Of a DNA stretch of 5,651 bases, positions 1 through 5,521 are shown one piece after another. The notes under the pieces were generated by a model, which saw nothing but the letters and a program-made list of their open reading frames with translations, searched no databases and was not told the origin of the DNA. The DNA is from Rhodospirillales bacterium (lineage in GTDB: Bacteria; Pseudomonadota; Alphaproteobacteria; Geminicoccales; Geminicoccaceae). The DNA is taken from assembly GCA_007131045.1 (NCBI GenBank), contig SLRI01000661.1, positions 1-5,651 on the forward strand, given 5' to 3'. A program made the position numbers and the translations under genes. The first letter of the stretch is position 1. Each line of letters begins with the position of its first letter.

Positions 1-352
1 AGATGGACAAGGCCATCGACGCCCACGTCAAAGCCCACGACGACATGCAGGCCACCGTCGAGCTGCTGACCATGCGCGGCTGCGGCCGGATTCTGGCGCT
101 CACCCTGATCATCGGCTTGCGCGAACTCGGCCAACTCGACCGCCGCCGAGTCGCCGCACCCTGCGGGGCCGTAGGGTCCCCGCAGCCCCACGCGGCGTCG
201 GCCTCGCAGCCATCGCCAAAGACAGCGGCCTGCGCGAAAACTGGCGCGTCACCAAAGGTGGCCGAGGCCAGGTCCGCCGGGTGCTCTAAATGGCCACCGT
301 CAGCGCCATGGTCAGGGACAACAAGCCGTGGAATGCGCAGCACGACGCCTGA
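1..352 (+). pseudogene. Degenerate IS110-family transposase, C-terminal part (5' end outside window)
   Basis: This is the remnant of the C-terminal (Transposase_20-type) half of an IS110-family DEDD transposase. The first frame (from position 3) carries the usual block: a helix 'AIDAHVKAHDD', then 'LLTMRGCGRILALTLI' (normally LLTxVPGVGxxxAxTL), then 'ELGQLDRRRVAA' ending at about 158. The similarity then jumps to another frame. From position 200 one reads 'GLAAIAKDSG' and then 'WRVTKGGRGQVRRVL'. A TAA stop at 287-289 sits where the family normally has Tyr (VLYMAT), so TAC>TAA is likely. The frame continues 'MATVSAMVRDNKPW' and ends 'NAQHDA' at TGA 350-352. In intact relatives roughly 35-40 residues separate 'YMAT' from the terminal 'NAMVRDxxPW' motif; here the two abut, so an internal deletion is inferred. 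With a frameshift, a nonsense codon and a deletion, the gene should not make active transposase. The N-terminal catalytic half lies outside the window. The family call rests on remembered motifs. Confidence 0.8.
161..185. repeat. 8-bp perfect inverted repeat at the transposase frame change
   Basis: CTGCGGGG (161-168) and CCCCGCAG (178-185) are exact inverted copies around a 9-nt loop. They lie in the stretch of about 40 nt (159-199) where transposase similarity is lost. An intact relative would need only about two codons between 'RRVAA' and 'GLA', so roughly 35 nt look extra. That number is not a multiple of three, which would explain the frame change. Whether the palindrome was inserted or arose by slippage cannot be told from one copy. 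Confidence 0.55.
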
Positions 353-390
353 CAAAACCACGGTTGCTGAGCAAACGGATTGTCGCACCC

Positions 391-484
391 GACCCGCGTT
401 CTACCCCTTATAAATGGATTTGCGGCATTTTCTCGAGGTGCCAGTCGAGCCGGGCGGGAACGCCGCCGACCCGAGACCCGCGTT
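391..484. repeat. Spaced 10-bp direct repeat GACCCGCGTT
   Basis: GACCCGCGTT occurs at 391-400 and again at 475-484, with partly similar flanks (CTACC and TTGCC on the right). It could mark the edge of the decayed element or a local duplication. At this GC content a 10-bp repeat within about 100 nt may also be chance. Confidence 0.25.
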
Positions 485-519
485 TTGCCGAACGAGCCCG
501 ACCCCGTGGTTGACGGCGC

Positions 520-533
520 AGCCGGTTTCGGCT
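520..533. terminator. Small stem-loop downstream of the SDR stop (weak terminator candidate)
   Basis: AGCCG-GTTT-CGGCT forms a 5-bp stem with a 4-nt loop, 12 nt past the SDR stop codon. On the minus strand it is followed by GCGCCG rather than a U-run, so it does not meet the rule for an intrinsic terminator of the SDR transcript. On the plus strand it is followed by ATTATTC, which is only mildly U-rich. Termination of the minus-strand pair is more likely factor-dependent. Confidence 0.2.
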
Positions 534-545
534 ATTATTCCTAAA

Positions 546-1343
546 TCAGCGGCCGCCGGGCGTCAGCTCGCGGGTCATCGGGGCGAGGCCCGCGGTGAGG
601 CCGCCGTCGACCACCAGGTTGGCGCCGTTGACGAAGCCGGCCTCGTCGGCGGCCAGATAGGCGACCGCGGCGGCGATGTCTTCGGGCTTGCCGACACGGC
701 CGACGGGATACCAGCGCTCGAGCTTCGTGAAGACGTCGGGATCGGCGGCGAGGCGACTGGTCCAGCTCGGGTTGTCGGTGTGCACGGTGCCGGGAGTCAC
801 GGCATTGCAGCGGATGCCGGCCGGCCCGTATTCGGTGGCGATCTGCCGGGTGAGCGCCAAAAGGCCGGCCTTGGCGGCGCTGTAGGCGGGGTTGCCCAGG
901 GCGGTCAGCGCGTTGACCGAGGCGATGTTGACGATTACGCCTCGGCCGCGTTCGGTCATGCCGGGCAGGGCTGCCCGGGCCATCGCCCAGGCGGCGCGCA
1001 GGGTGACGGCGAACTCGGCGTCCCAGCTCGCCTCGTCGGTCGAAGCGAGGTCGGCGGGCCCGGTCTTCGCGGCGTTGTTGACCAGGATGTCGAGCGGGCC
1101 CAGCGCCTTCTCTGCCGCCTCGATCAGCCTTGCGGCAGCGCCTTCGGCCGCGACGTCGGCCTCGAGCCCGACCGCCGTCCGGCCGATCTCGCCGATGGCC
1201 TTTGCGACCTCGTGCGCCGGCCCGCCGTCGAGATCGACCACCGCCACGGCGGCCCCCTCGGTGGCGAGGCGCAGCGCCGTCGCCCGGCCGATGCCACGCC
1301 CGCCACCGGTGACCAGCGCCGTCTTGGCGAGAAAGCGCTTCAC
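546..1343 (-). CDS. Short-chain dehydrogenase/reductase (classical SDR, NAD-type)
   Basis: This 265-residue cytoplasmic oxidoreductase has the length of a classical SDR. Visible motifs are the Rossmann glycine motif TGGGRGIG (12-19), Asp37 closing beta-2 (VVDLD), which favours NAD(H) over NADP(H), D63-V64 contacting adenine, NNAA (89-92, a variant of NNAG), the catalytic Ser142 (NIAS), Y154-SAA-K158, and the PGTVHT segment (184-189) after the active site. A C-terminal VNGANLVVDGG completes the fold. The tetrad Asn, expected in 'VNL' after the 'W..' helix, is Thr114 here (codon ACC). The start is GTG at 1343-1341: it gives the standard N-terminus, has GGGA 9 nt upstream (1356-1353), and forms a GTGA overlap with the stop of the preceding gene, implying translational coupling. 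Relatives act on sugars, polyols or 3-oxoacyl groups. Given the ABC sugar-uptake genes nearby, a sugar or sugar-acid substrate is a reasonable inference, but it is not shown by the sequence. Confidence 0.92.
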   Translation of the reverse strand: MKRFLAKTALVTGGGRGIGRATALRLATEGAAVAVVDLDGGPAHEVAKAIGEIGRTAVGLEADVAAEGAAARLIEAAEKALGPLDILVNNAAKTGPADLASTDEASWDAEFAVTLRAAWAMARAALPGMTERGRGVIVNIASVNALTALGNPAYSAAKAGLLALTRQIATEYGPAGIRCNAVTPGTVHTDNPSWTSRLAADPDVFTKLERWYPVGRVGKPEDIAAAVAYLAADEAGFVNGANLVVDGGLTAGLAPMTRELTPGGR

Positions 1344-2527
1344 GGCCGGGCATCCCAGGCGGCGAAGCCGGCCTTCACCTGGTCGAGCGCCGGCAGCCGC
1401 CAGTGGCCATAGGCATAAAAAGCGAGGCCCTCGACACCGCCGGCCTTCAGCGCCAGGGCGGCGGCCACAGTCTCCGCCCCGGCGGCGAGATCGGGGTGAC
1501 TCGGCCGCAAGACGGCGTTCAGCCGGGCATCCGCACCGATCCGCTGGCGGACGTCGAAGAGGTCGTCGCGGACGGCGGCGGCCGAGGGCTCATAGAAACA
1601 AACCTCGAGCCGATCGGCGGCAGCGGCGAGCAGGGCCAAGTCGCTGCCCTCGATCCAGCCCTTGGCGGTCGGGCGCTGGACCGAGGGGATGACGCGAAGC
1701 TCGGTCGACTGTGGCAGCGCTGCCCGGATCTCGGCCACCAGAGCAGCGACGGAGCGGCAGCGCCAATAAAGATAGGCGCGAAGCTCGCCGTCGGTCACGA
1801 GGTCGGCCTGCAGCCATTCCGCCGCCCGCTCGCCCGGTGCCACGTCGAGGCCGAGCCAGGCCTCGATCCGCCCGGCCACGCGCCGCCTCAGCCCTTCGGC
1901 GTCGATCCCGGCGGCCGTGGCAGCGCTGACCGTCTCGGGCGCGAAGCACAAGCCCAGATAGAGCTCGATCCAGGGGTCGAGGGGCAACATGGCGAACTCG
2001 TGGTGGTAGCCGTGCGCATAGGGCAGCCAGCCCGGAGTCTCGAGGGTGACGGCTTCGAGATCGTAACGGGTGGCGAGGTCGGTCGCGAGGGCGACGAGAT
2101 ACTGGCGGACCTCCGGGTGCGCCGGGTTCAGGCTGTAGACCAGGCCGTCGCCCATGGCGTTGCGGGTGACGAGGTCCGGGTGGGCCTGGCCGAGCCTCGA
2201 ATTGTGGCAGCAGACCGTCCAGGCGACCCGGGCCAGGTCGGGGGCCGTCTCCGCCAGCACCTCCAGCGGGTCGACATGCTCGAGCATCGGGTGCGGCACC
2301 GGCCGGATGCGGCCGTAGCGAGCGGGATCGTGGCGGAAGTAGACGGTCCCGTCGTCGGGGAAATAGACCTTGCCCGAGAGCCCGTGCGGCCGGACGAACT
2401 TGCCGGCGTGGTAGCTGGTGGCCAGCGCCACGGTGTCGGCACCGGCGGCGCGCAGCCGGTCGCAGACGACAGGCGCACCCTCGTCGAGGAGGTCCCAGGC
2501 GTAGAGATAGACGGCCTTCATGGGCAT
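1340..2527 (-). CDS. TIM-barrel, glycoside-hydrolase-like protein of unnamed family
   Basis: This 395-residue protein has no signal peptide and is predicted cytoplasmic. I recognise the type (N-terminus 'MKAVYLYAWDL', then 'TSYHAGKF', 'GKVYFPDDGTVYF') as a conserved uncharacterised group but cannot name it. Alternating strand-helix blocks suggest a (beta/alpha)8 barrel: VYLYAW (6-11), TVALATSYH (32-40), VAWTVCCHNSRLG (101-113), AVTLETPGW (159-167), ELRVIPSV, LEVCFYEPS, NAVLRPSHPD and LAFYAYGHWRL near the end. Candidate active-site residues at strand ends are H40, H108, N109, R111, Glu163 (strand 4, where clan-A glycosidases carry their acid), H175 and H176. Glu163 as a catalyst is inference. 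The frame stays open to 3136, but that part is antisense to the porin and is rejected. ATG 2527 has GAAAG 7 nt upstream; ATG 2521, two codons in, is an alternative start. It is the first gene of a pair with the SDR and diverges from the porin/ABC set. Confidence 0.8.
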   Translation of the reverse strand: MPMKAVYLYAWDLLDEGAPVVCDRLRAAGADTVALATSYHAGKFVRPHGLSGKVYFPDDGTVYFRHDPARYGRIRPVPHPMLEHVDPLEVLAETAPDLARVAWTVCCHNSRLGQAHPDLVTRNAMGDGLVYSLNPAHPEVRQYLVALATDLATRYDLEAVTLETPGWLPYAHGYHHEFAMLPLDPWIELYLGLCFAPETVSAATAAGIDAEGLRRRVAGRIEAWLGLDVAPGERAAEWLQADLVTDGELRAYLYWRCRSVAALVAEIRAALPQSTELRVIPSVQRPTAKGWIEGSDLALLAAAADRLEVCFYEPSAAAVRDDLFDVRQRIGADARLNAVLRPSHPDLAAGAETVAAALALKAGGVEGLAFYAYGHWRLPALDQVKAGFAAWDARP

Positions 2528-2660
2528 GCGCGGTCTTTCGGTCTCGGGCTCGCGGATCGCTGGCGGCGCTGTCTCGCTTTCGTGAACTACGGTGAATAGC
2601 CGCCCCACTTGCCGCCCGCTAGGGGCTGGTCGCACACCAACGAGAACTGGAGAAGCAGCG
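2528..2660. promoter_or_regulatory. Divergent intergenic region between the enzyme pair and the porin/ABC set
   Basis: These 133 nt must contain the start signals for both directions, because the minus-strand TIM-barrel gene and the plus-strand porin gene begin at its ends. I see no convincing -35/-10 pair on either strand. The best structure is GTGAA repeated at 2582-2586 and 2592-2596, exactly one helical turn apart, which could be a regulator half-site pair or chance. A shared control region serving uptake and catabolic genes is the natural reading of the layout. Confidence 0.4.
2649..2652 (+). promoter_or_regulatory. Ribosome-binding site that fixes the porin start
   Basis: GGAG, within TGGAGAAG, lies 8 nt before ATG 2661. 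It decides for this start over the further upstream in-frame codon at 2592. The resulting N-terminus is a normal signal peptide. Confidence 0.7.
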
Positions 2661-3941
2661 ATGGCCGGCAACGCGACAAAGGGTCGACTTGTGACGGTGG
2701 CGGTGGTCGCCGGATCGCTGCTCTGGACGGCCCCCGCAGGGGCGCAGACGGCCGCCGAGCTGCGCCAGATGATCGAGCTGCAACGGCAGCAGATCGAGCA
2801 GCAGGCGCGCCAGCTCGAGCTCTTGGAGCAGCGCCTCGAAGAGCTGGACGCCCGCACGATCGACGTCGAGGAGCCGCCGGCACCGACCGTGCTGCCGCCG
2901 GCGGTGGTCGCCGAGGAGGCGCGGGTGCGGTCCGGCGACACCGGCGTCAGCCTCGCCATCTCGGGCCAGATCAACCGGATGGTCACCGTGGCCAACGACG
3001 GTGACGACACCAAGGTCTTCCACGTCGACAACGTCAACAGCTCGAGCCGCTTGCGCGCGGTCGGCCGCGCCGAGCCCACGGAGCGCCTCGCCGTCGGCAC
3101 CTTGTTCGAGTTCGAGATGCGCTCGAACGCCTCCACCGAAGTCAGTCAGATCAACGAGGATACCGGGGTGGTCGGCTTCCGCAGCCGGTTCGTCGACATC
3201 TTTTTCACACACGAGGACTTCGGACGGTTGAGCGTCGGTCGAGGCTCGACAGCGTCGGACGGCACCTCGGAGATCGATCTCTCGGGCACCTCGGTGATCG
3301 CCTACTCGTCGATCAGCGACACCGCCGGCGGCCTGCTCTTCTTCGACGACGACCTGGATCAGCTGAGCGGCACGTCGATCGGCAACGTCTTCAGCAATTT
3401 CGACGGCCTGTCGCGGCAGAACCGCCTCCGCTACGACACCCCGACCTTCGCCGGCTTCACCGCCTCCGCCGACACCGTCTCGGATGCGCGCTGGAGCGCT
3501 GCCTTGCGCTGGGCAGGCCAGACCGACGTCATCCGCGCCGGCGCCGCCTTCGGCTACTCCGATCCGGGCGACGGCCGGGACTGGATCGTCAGCAGCTCGG
3601 CCTCGGTGCTGCACCAGCCGACCGGCCTCAGCTTCACCTTCTCGGCCGCCGGCCGCGACAATCCCGGTCGCGACGATGCCTTGAGCCTCTACGGCAAGCT
3701 CGGCTGGCAGCGTGACTTCTTCAGATTCGGCCGCACCCATCTCGCGGTCGACCTCGCCCGCAACGACGACGTCGCGGTGGAGGTCGACGAGGCCACCAGC
3801 ATCGGCTTCTCTGCCGTGCAGAACATCACCGATTTCGGCATCGAGCTCTTCGGCCTCTATCGCTGGCACGAGCTCGACCGCAACGGCGCCGATTTCGACG
3901 ACATCCACATCGTCACCCTCGGCACCAGGGTCCGCTTTTGA
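2661..3941 (+). CDS. Outer-membrane porin with periplasmic coiled-coil N-terminus (DcaP/porin-4-like)
   Basis: This is a 426-residue outer-membrane channel. Residues 1-28 are a Sec signal peptide: Lys/Arg at 7-9, hydrophobic core 10-22, probable cleavage after AGA28. Residues about 31-63 form a coiled coil with core positions L34, I38, Q41, I45, Q48, L52, L55, L59 and L62. A Pro-rich linker follows (EEPPAPTVLPP, 70-80). From about residue 96 the protein is a run of amphipathic beta strands separated by Asp/Gly-rich turns, ending in the sorting signal 'GTRVRF' with a terminal Phe. N-terminal coiled coils of this kind are known in the trimeric DcaP porins, so trimerisation or peptidoglycan-proximal anchoring is inferred. 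Blocks such as 'NSSSRLRAVGRAEP', 'GRLSVGRGSTASDGTSE' and 'DLSGTSV' are typical of the group. The gene overlaps the next by one base (TGATG) and lies upstream of ABC sugar-transport genes, so it probably admits the same solute. Substrate unknown. Confidence 0.85.
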   Translation: MAGNATKGRLVTVAVVAGSLLWTAPAGAQTAAELRQMIELQRQQIEQQARQLELLEQRLEELDARTIDVEEPPAPTVLPPAVVAEEARVRSGDTGVSLAISGQINRMVTVANDGDDTKVFHVDNVNSSSRLRAVGRAEPTERLAVGTLFEFEMRSNASTEVSQINEDTGVVGFRSRFVDIFFTHEDFGRLSVGRGSTASDGTSEIDLSGTSVIAYSSISDTAGGLLFFDDDLDQLSGTSIGNVFSNFDGLSRQNRLRYDTPTFAGFTASADTVSDARWSAALRWAGQTDVIRAGAAFGYSDPGDGRDWIVSSSASVLHQPTGLSFTFSAAGRDNPGRDDALSLYGKLGWQRDFFRFGRTHLAVDLARNDDVAVEVDEATSIGFSAVQNITDFGIELFGLYRWHELDRNGADFDDIHIVTLGTRVRF

Positions 3942-4159
3942 TGCGCGCCGCCGCTCTCGCCCTGACGCTGGCCACGCTGCTCGTGGCCTGTGCCGGAATG
4001 GAGCCGTTCGAGCCGCCGGTGACCGGCGAGCTGAATCCGGAGCCCGGCCTGTTCTCGGGCGAGAACGGCGCCTTCATCCTCTATCGTAGCGACCGGCAGA
4101 GCCAGCCGGCCGAGAAGGCCGAGCCCGAGCGCCGGCTGACCGACCCGCCGCCGATCTGA
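3941..4159 (+). CDS. Small lipoprotein, translationally coupled to the porin
   Basis: This is a 72-residue predicted lipoprotein of unknown function. It has a short signal sequence with Arg2, an Ala/Leu-rich core and the lipobox LVAC with the lipidated Cys at 17. The mature part is only 56 residues, with a Pro/Glu-rich start (MEPFEPPVTGELNPEPGLF), a central 'GENGAFILYR' segment and a charged, disordered-looking tail ending DPPPI. Ala18 after the Cys rather than Asp fits outer-membrane retention under E. coli sorting rules. Its ATG overlaps the porin TGA (TGATG, 3939-3943), and a weak AGGG lies 10 nt upstream, so it is probably made by re-initiation after the porin. That coupling suggests an accessory or assembly partner of the barrel, which is inference. 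I recognise no named family. Its small size alone would not be convincing, but lipobox, overlap and codon style support a real gene. Confidence 0.78.
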   Translation: MRAAALALTLATLLVACAGMEPFEPPVTGELNPEPGLFSGENGAFILYRSDRQSQPAEKAEPERRLTDPPPI

Positions 4160-4184
4160 AAGGAATCCGCACGACGAATGCCGA

Positions 4185-4214
4185 TTGCGGCGATCCCTCG
4201 GGCGTGGCTATGCT
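4185..4214 (+). promoter_or_regulatory. Possible sigma-70 promoter for the binding-protein gene
   Basis: TTGCGG (4185-4190) and TATGCT (4209-4214) are separated by 18 nt. The -35 keeps TTG and the -10 matches four of six consensus bases. The start of transcription would fall near 4221, about 30 nt before the start codon. A second promoter here would let the binding protein be made in excess of the porin pair. Co-transcription from upstream is equally possible, as no terminator is seen after 4159. Confidence 0.35.
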
Positions 4215-4241
4215 GCGCTCGAGGAAACAACGTCGATAATC

Positions 4242-4246
4242 GGGAG
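4242..4246 (+). promoter_or_regulatory. Ribosome-binding site that fixes the binding-protein start
   Basis: GGGAG lies 7 nt before ATG 4254. It rules out the longer in-frame reading from 4185, which would place 23 unlikely residues ahead of a perfect signal peptide. Confidence 0.75.
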
Positions 4247-4253
4247 CACTGGT

Positions 4254-5471
4254 ATGAAGAGCCTCAGCCGTAGCCTCATGGCGGCGACCGCCGTCGTGAC
4301 ACTGACCGCTGGTGCCGCGAATGCCGCCGAGGTCCGGGTGGTCGTCGCCCACTACAGCGATGCGACGCAGGAGATCTTCCGCGGCATGGCCGCCGACTTC
4401 ATGGAGGCCAACCCGGACGTCACCGTGGTCATCGAGAACGTCAGCTGGGACAACCTGCAGCAGCGGCTGACCACCGACATCGCCGGCGGCACCGCCCCGG
4501 ATATCGCGATCATCGGCACCCGCTGGCTGGTCGACTACGTCGCCAACGACATCGCCGAGCCCCTGGACGCCTGCGTCACCGACGAGGTCCGGGGCCGCTT
4601 CATCGAGACCTTCCTCGAGCCCTCGGTGATCGACGGGGTGACTTATGGCCTGCCGGTCGCGGCCTCGGCCCGCGCCATGTACTACAACGTCGACCTCCTG
4701 GCCGAGGCCGGCTGGGACGCCCCGCCCGAGACCTGGGACGAGCTGGTCGAGGCCGCGACCGCGCTGCGCGATGCCGGCCACTACGGCTTTGGGCTGCAGG
4801 GCAAGGAGATCGAGACCGACGCCTATTGGTACTATGCGCTCTGGAGCCACGGCGGCGATCTGTTCGAGAACGGCTCGTCGGGGATCGCCAGCGATGCCGC
4901 GATCGAGGCGGCCTCGCTCTACAAGATGATGATCGACGAGGGCCTGACCCAGCCCGATCCGACCGGCTTCAACCGCCAGGACATCGAGGCACTCCTCAAG
5001 CAGGGCCGGGTCGGCATGATCCTCTCCGGGCCCTGGCTCAGGGGCCAGATGGAGGAGGAGGCGCCGGACGTGAACTACGGCATCGCCTCGATCCCGAAGG
5101 GGACCGAGCAGGCGACCTATGGCGTCACCGACAGCATCATGATGTTCTCGACCTCGACCGTGAAGGACGAGGCCTGCCGGTTCCTCACCGAGGCCGCGTT
5201 CACCGACGAGTGGCGGCGCGAGTTCACGGTGCGCGAGGGCTTCCTGCCAGTCTTCAAGTCGGTGGCCGAGGACCCGGCCTTCGCCGACGACGAGGGCTTG
5301 CGGGCGTTCACCGAGATGCTGCCCTACGCCCGATTCGCGCCCCTGGTGCCCGATTGGGAGTTGATGGCGGACACCACCTCGGCGGCGCTGCAGAACATCT
5401 ATCTCGGCAACGAAGAGCCCGAGGCGGCCCTGAAAAACGCGGCTTCGCGCATCGACAGCCTGCTGCAATAG
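4254..5471 (+). CDS. ABC transporter periplasmic sugar-binding protein (family 1, SBP_bac_1)
   Basis: This 405-residue solute-binding protein captures a carbohydrate in the periplasm and delivers it to the permease encoded next. Residues 1-24 are a Sec signal peptide (K2, R6, hydrophobic core, cleavage after ANA24). The mature protein begins AEVRVVVAHYSD and shows the family-1 pattern: the first lobe strand, 'DNLQQRL.TDIAGGTAPDI' (66-84), Y131-GLP, 'MYYNVDLLAEAGW' (Y143, N145 and D147 in the hinge region), 'PETWDELVEAA', a helix with 'YALWSHGGD', and 'GRVGMILSGPW' with S258-G-P-W261, the usual ligand-contact turn. The C-terminal 'NIYLGNEEPEAALKNAA' helix is also standard. Two Cys (107 and 308) are present; whether they pair is unknown. 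Length matches MalE/UgpB-type proteins. The exact sugar cannot be deduced. A strong hairpin follows the stop codon, a common arrangement for making this subunit in excess of the membrane parts. Confidence 0.93.
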   Translation: MKSLSRSLMAATAVVTLTAGAANAAEVRVVVAHYSDATQEIFRGMAADFMEANPDVTVVIENVSWDNLQQRLTTDIAGGTAPDIAIIGTRWLVDYVANDIAEPLDACVTDEVRGRFIETFLEPSVIDGVTYGLPVAASARAMYYNVDLLAEAGWDAPPETWDELVEAATALRDAGHYGFGLQGKEIETDAYWYYALWSHGGDLFENGSSGIASDAAIEAASLYKMMIDEGLTQPDPTGFNRQDIEALLKQGRVGMILSGPWLRGQMEEEAPDVNYGIASIPKGTEQATYGVTDSIMMFSTSTVKDEACRFLTEAAFTDEWRREFTVREGFLPVFKSVAEDPAFADDEGLRAFTEMLPYARFAPLVPDWELMADTTSAALQNIYLGNEEPEAALKNAASRIDSLLQ

Positions 5472-5477
5472 AAAGCT

Positions 5478-5513
5478 GCGGTCCCGGCGTCGGTAGCCCC
5501 GGCGCCGGGCCGC
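5478..5513 (+). promoter_or_regulatory. Strong RNA hairpin between binding-protein and permease genes
   Basis: The strand 5478-5493 pairs with 5499-5513. I count 15 base pairs (13 Watson-Crick, 2 G-U) with one bulged C (5485) and a 5-nt loop TAGCC. It begins 6 nt after the SBP stop and ends 8 nt before the permease GTG. Only TCGTCTTC follows, so it is a poor complete terminator. It more likely protects the upstream mRNA end or attenuates read-through, as the REP elements between malE and malF do in E. coli. The function here is inferred. Confidence 0.6.
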
Positions 5514-5521
5514 TCGTCTTC

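Larger units (their letters stand above)
353..545. other. Non-coding stretch between dead IS110 gene and SDR gene
   Basis: No gene is supported here. Short frames that cross it have no ribosome-binding site or recognisable protein. It presumably holds the 3' non-coding end of the IS110-type element and then the chromosomal flank, but IS110 elements often lack clear terminal inverted repeats, so the boundary cannot be placed. A 10-bp direct repeat, a small AT-rich patch (TTATAAA, 408-414) and a short hairpin near the SDR stop are the only structures seen. The minus-strand SDR transcript must end in or beyond it. Confidence 0.6.

Noticed and set aside
408..414. TTATAAA as a -10 element
   Set aside because: The closest -35-like TTGTCG is about 23 nt away and no plus-strand gene follows.
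1333..1340. AAGCGCTT palindrome, similar to the core of LacI/GalR operators
   Set aside because: It lies inside the SDR coding sequence over Lys-Arg-Phe codons, is only 8 bp, and no promoter is nearby.
414..1412. 332-residue plus-strand open frame
   Set aside because: It is antisense to the SDR gene, which carries all the family motifs.
1403..2599. 398-residue plus-strand open frame
   Set aside because: It is antisense to the TIM-barrel gene; Gly/Arg/Val-rich with no domain or ribosome-binding site.
2528..3136. N-terminal extension of the minus-strand TIM-barrel frame to 598 residues
   Set aside because: The extension is antisense to the porin signal peptide, coiled coil and first strands, is Ser/Arg-rich and low in complexity, and recognisable protein only begins at 2527.
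2619..3908. 429-residue minus-strand open frame
   Set aside because: It is the mirror of the porin codons in a high-GC sequence; it has no recognisable domain and no upstream start signals.
4074..5468. 464-residue minus-strand open frame
   Set aside because: It lies antisense to the sugar-binding protein, whose signal peptide and motifs are unambiguous; composition is typical of a GC shadow.
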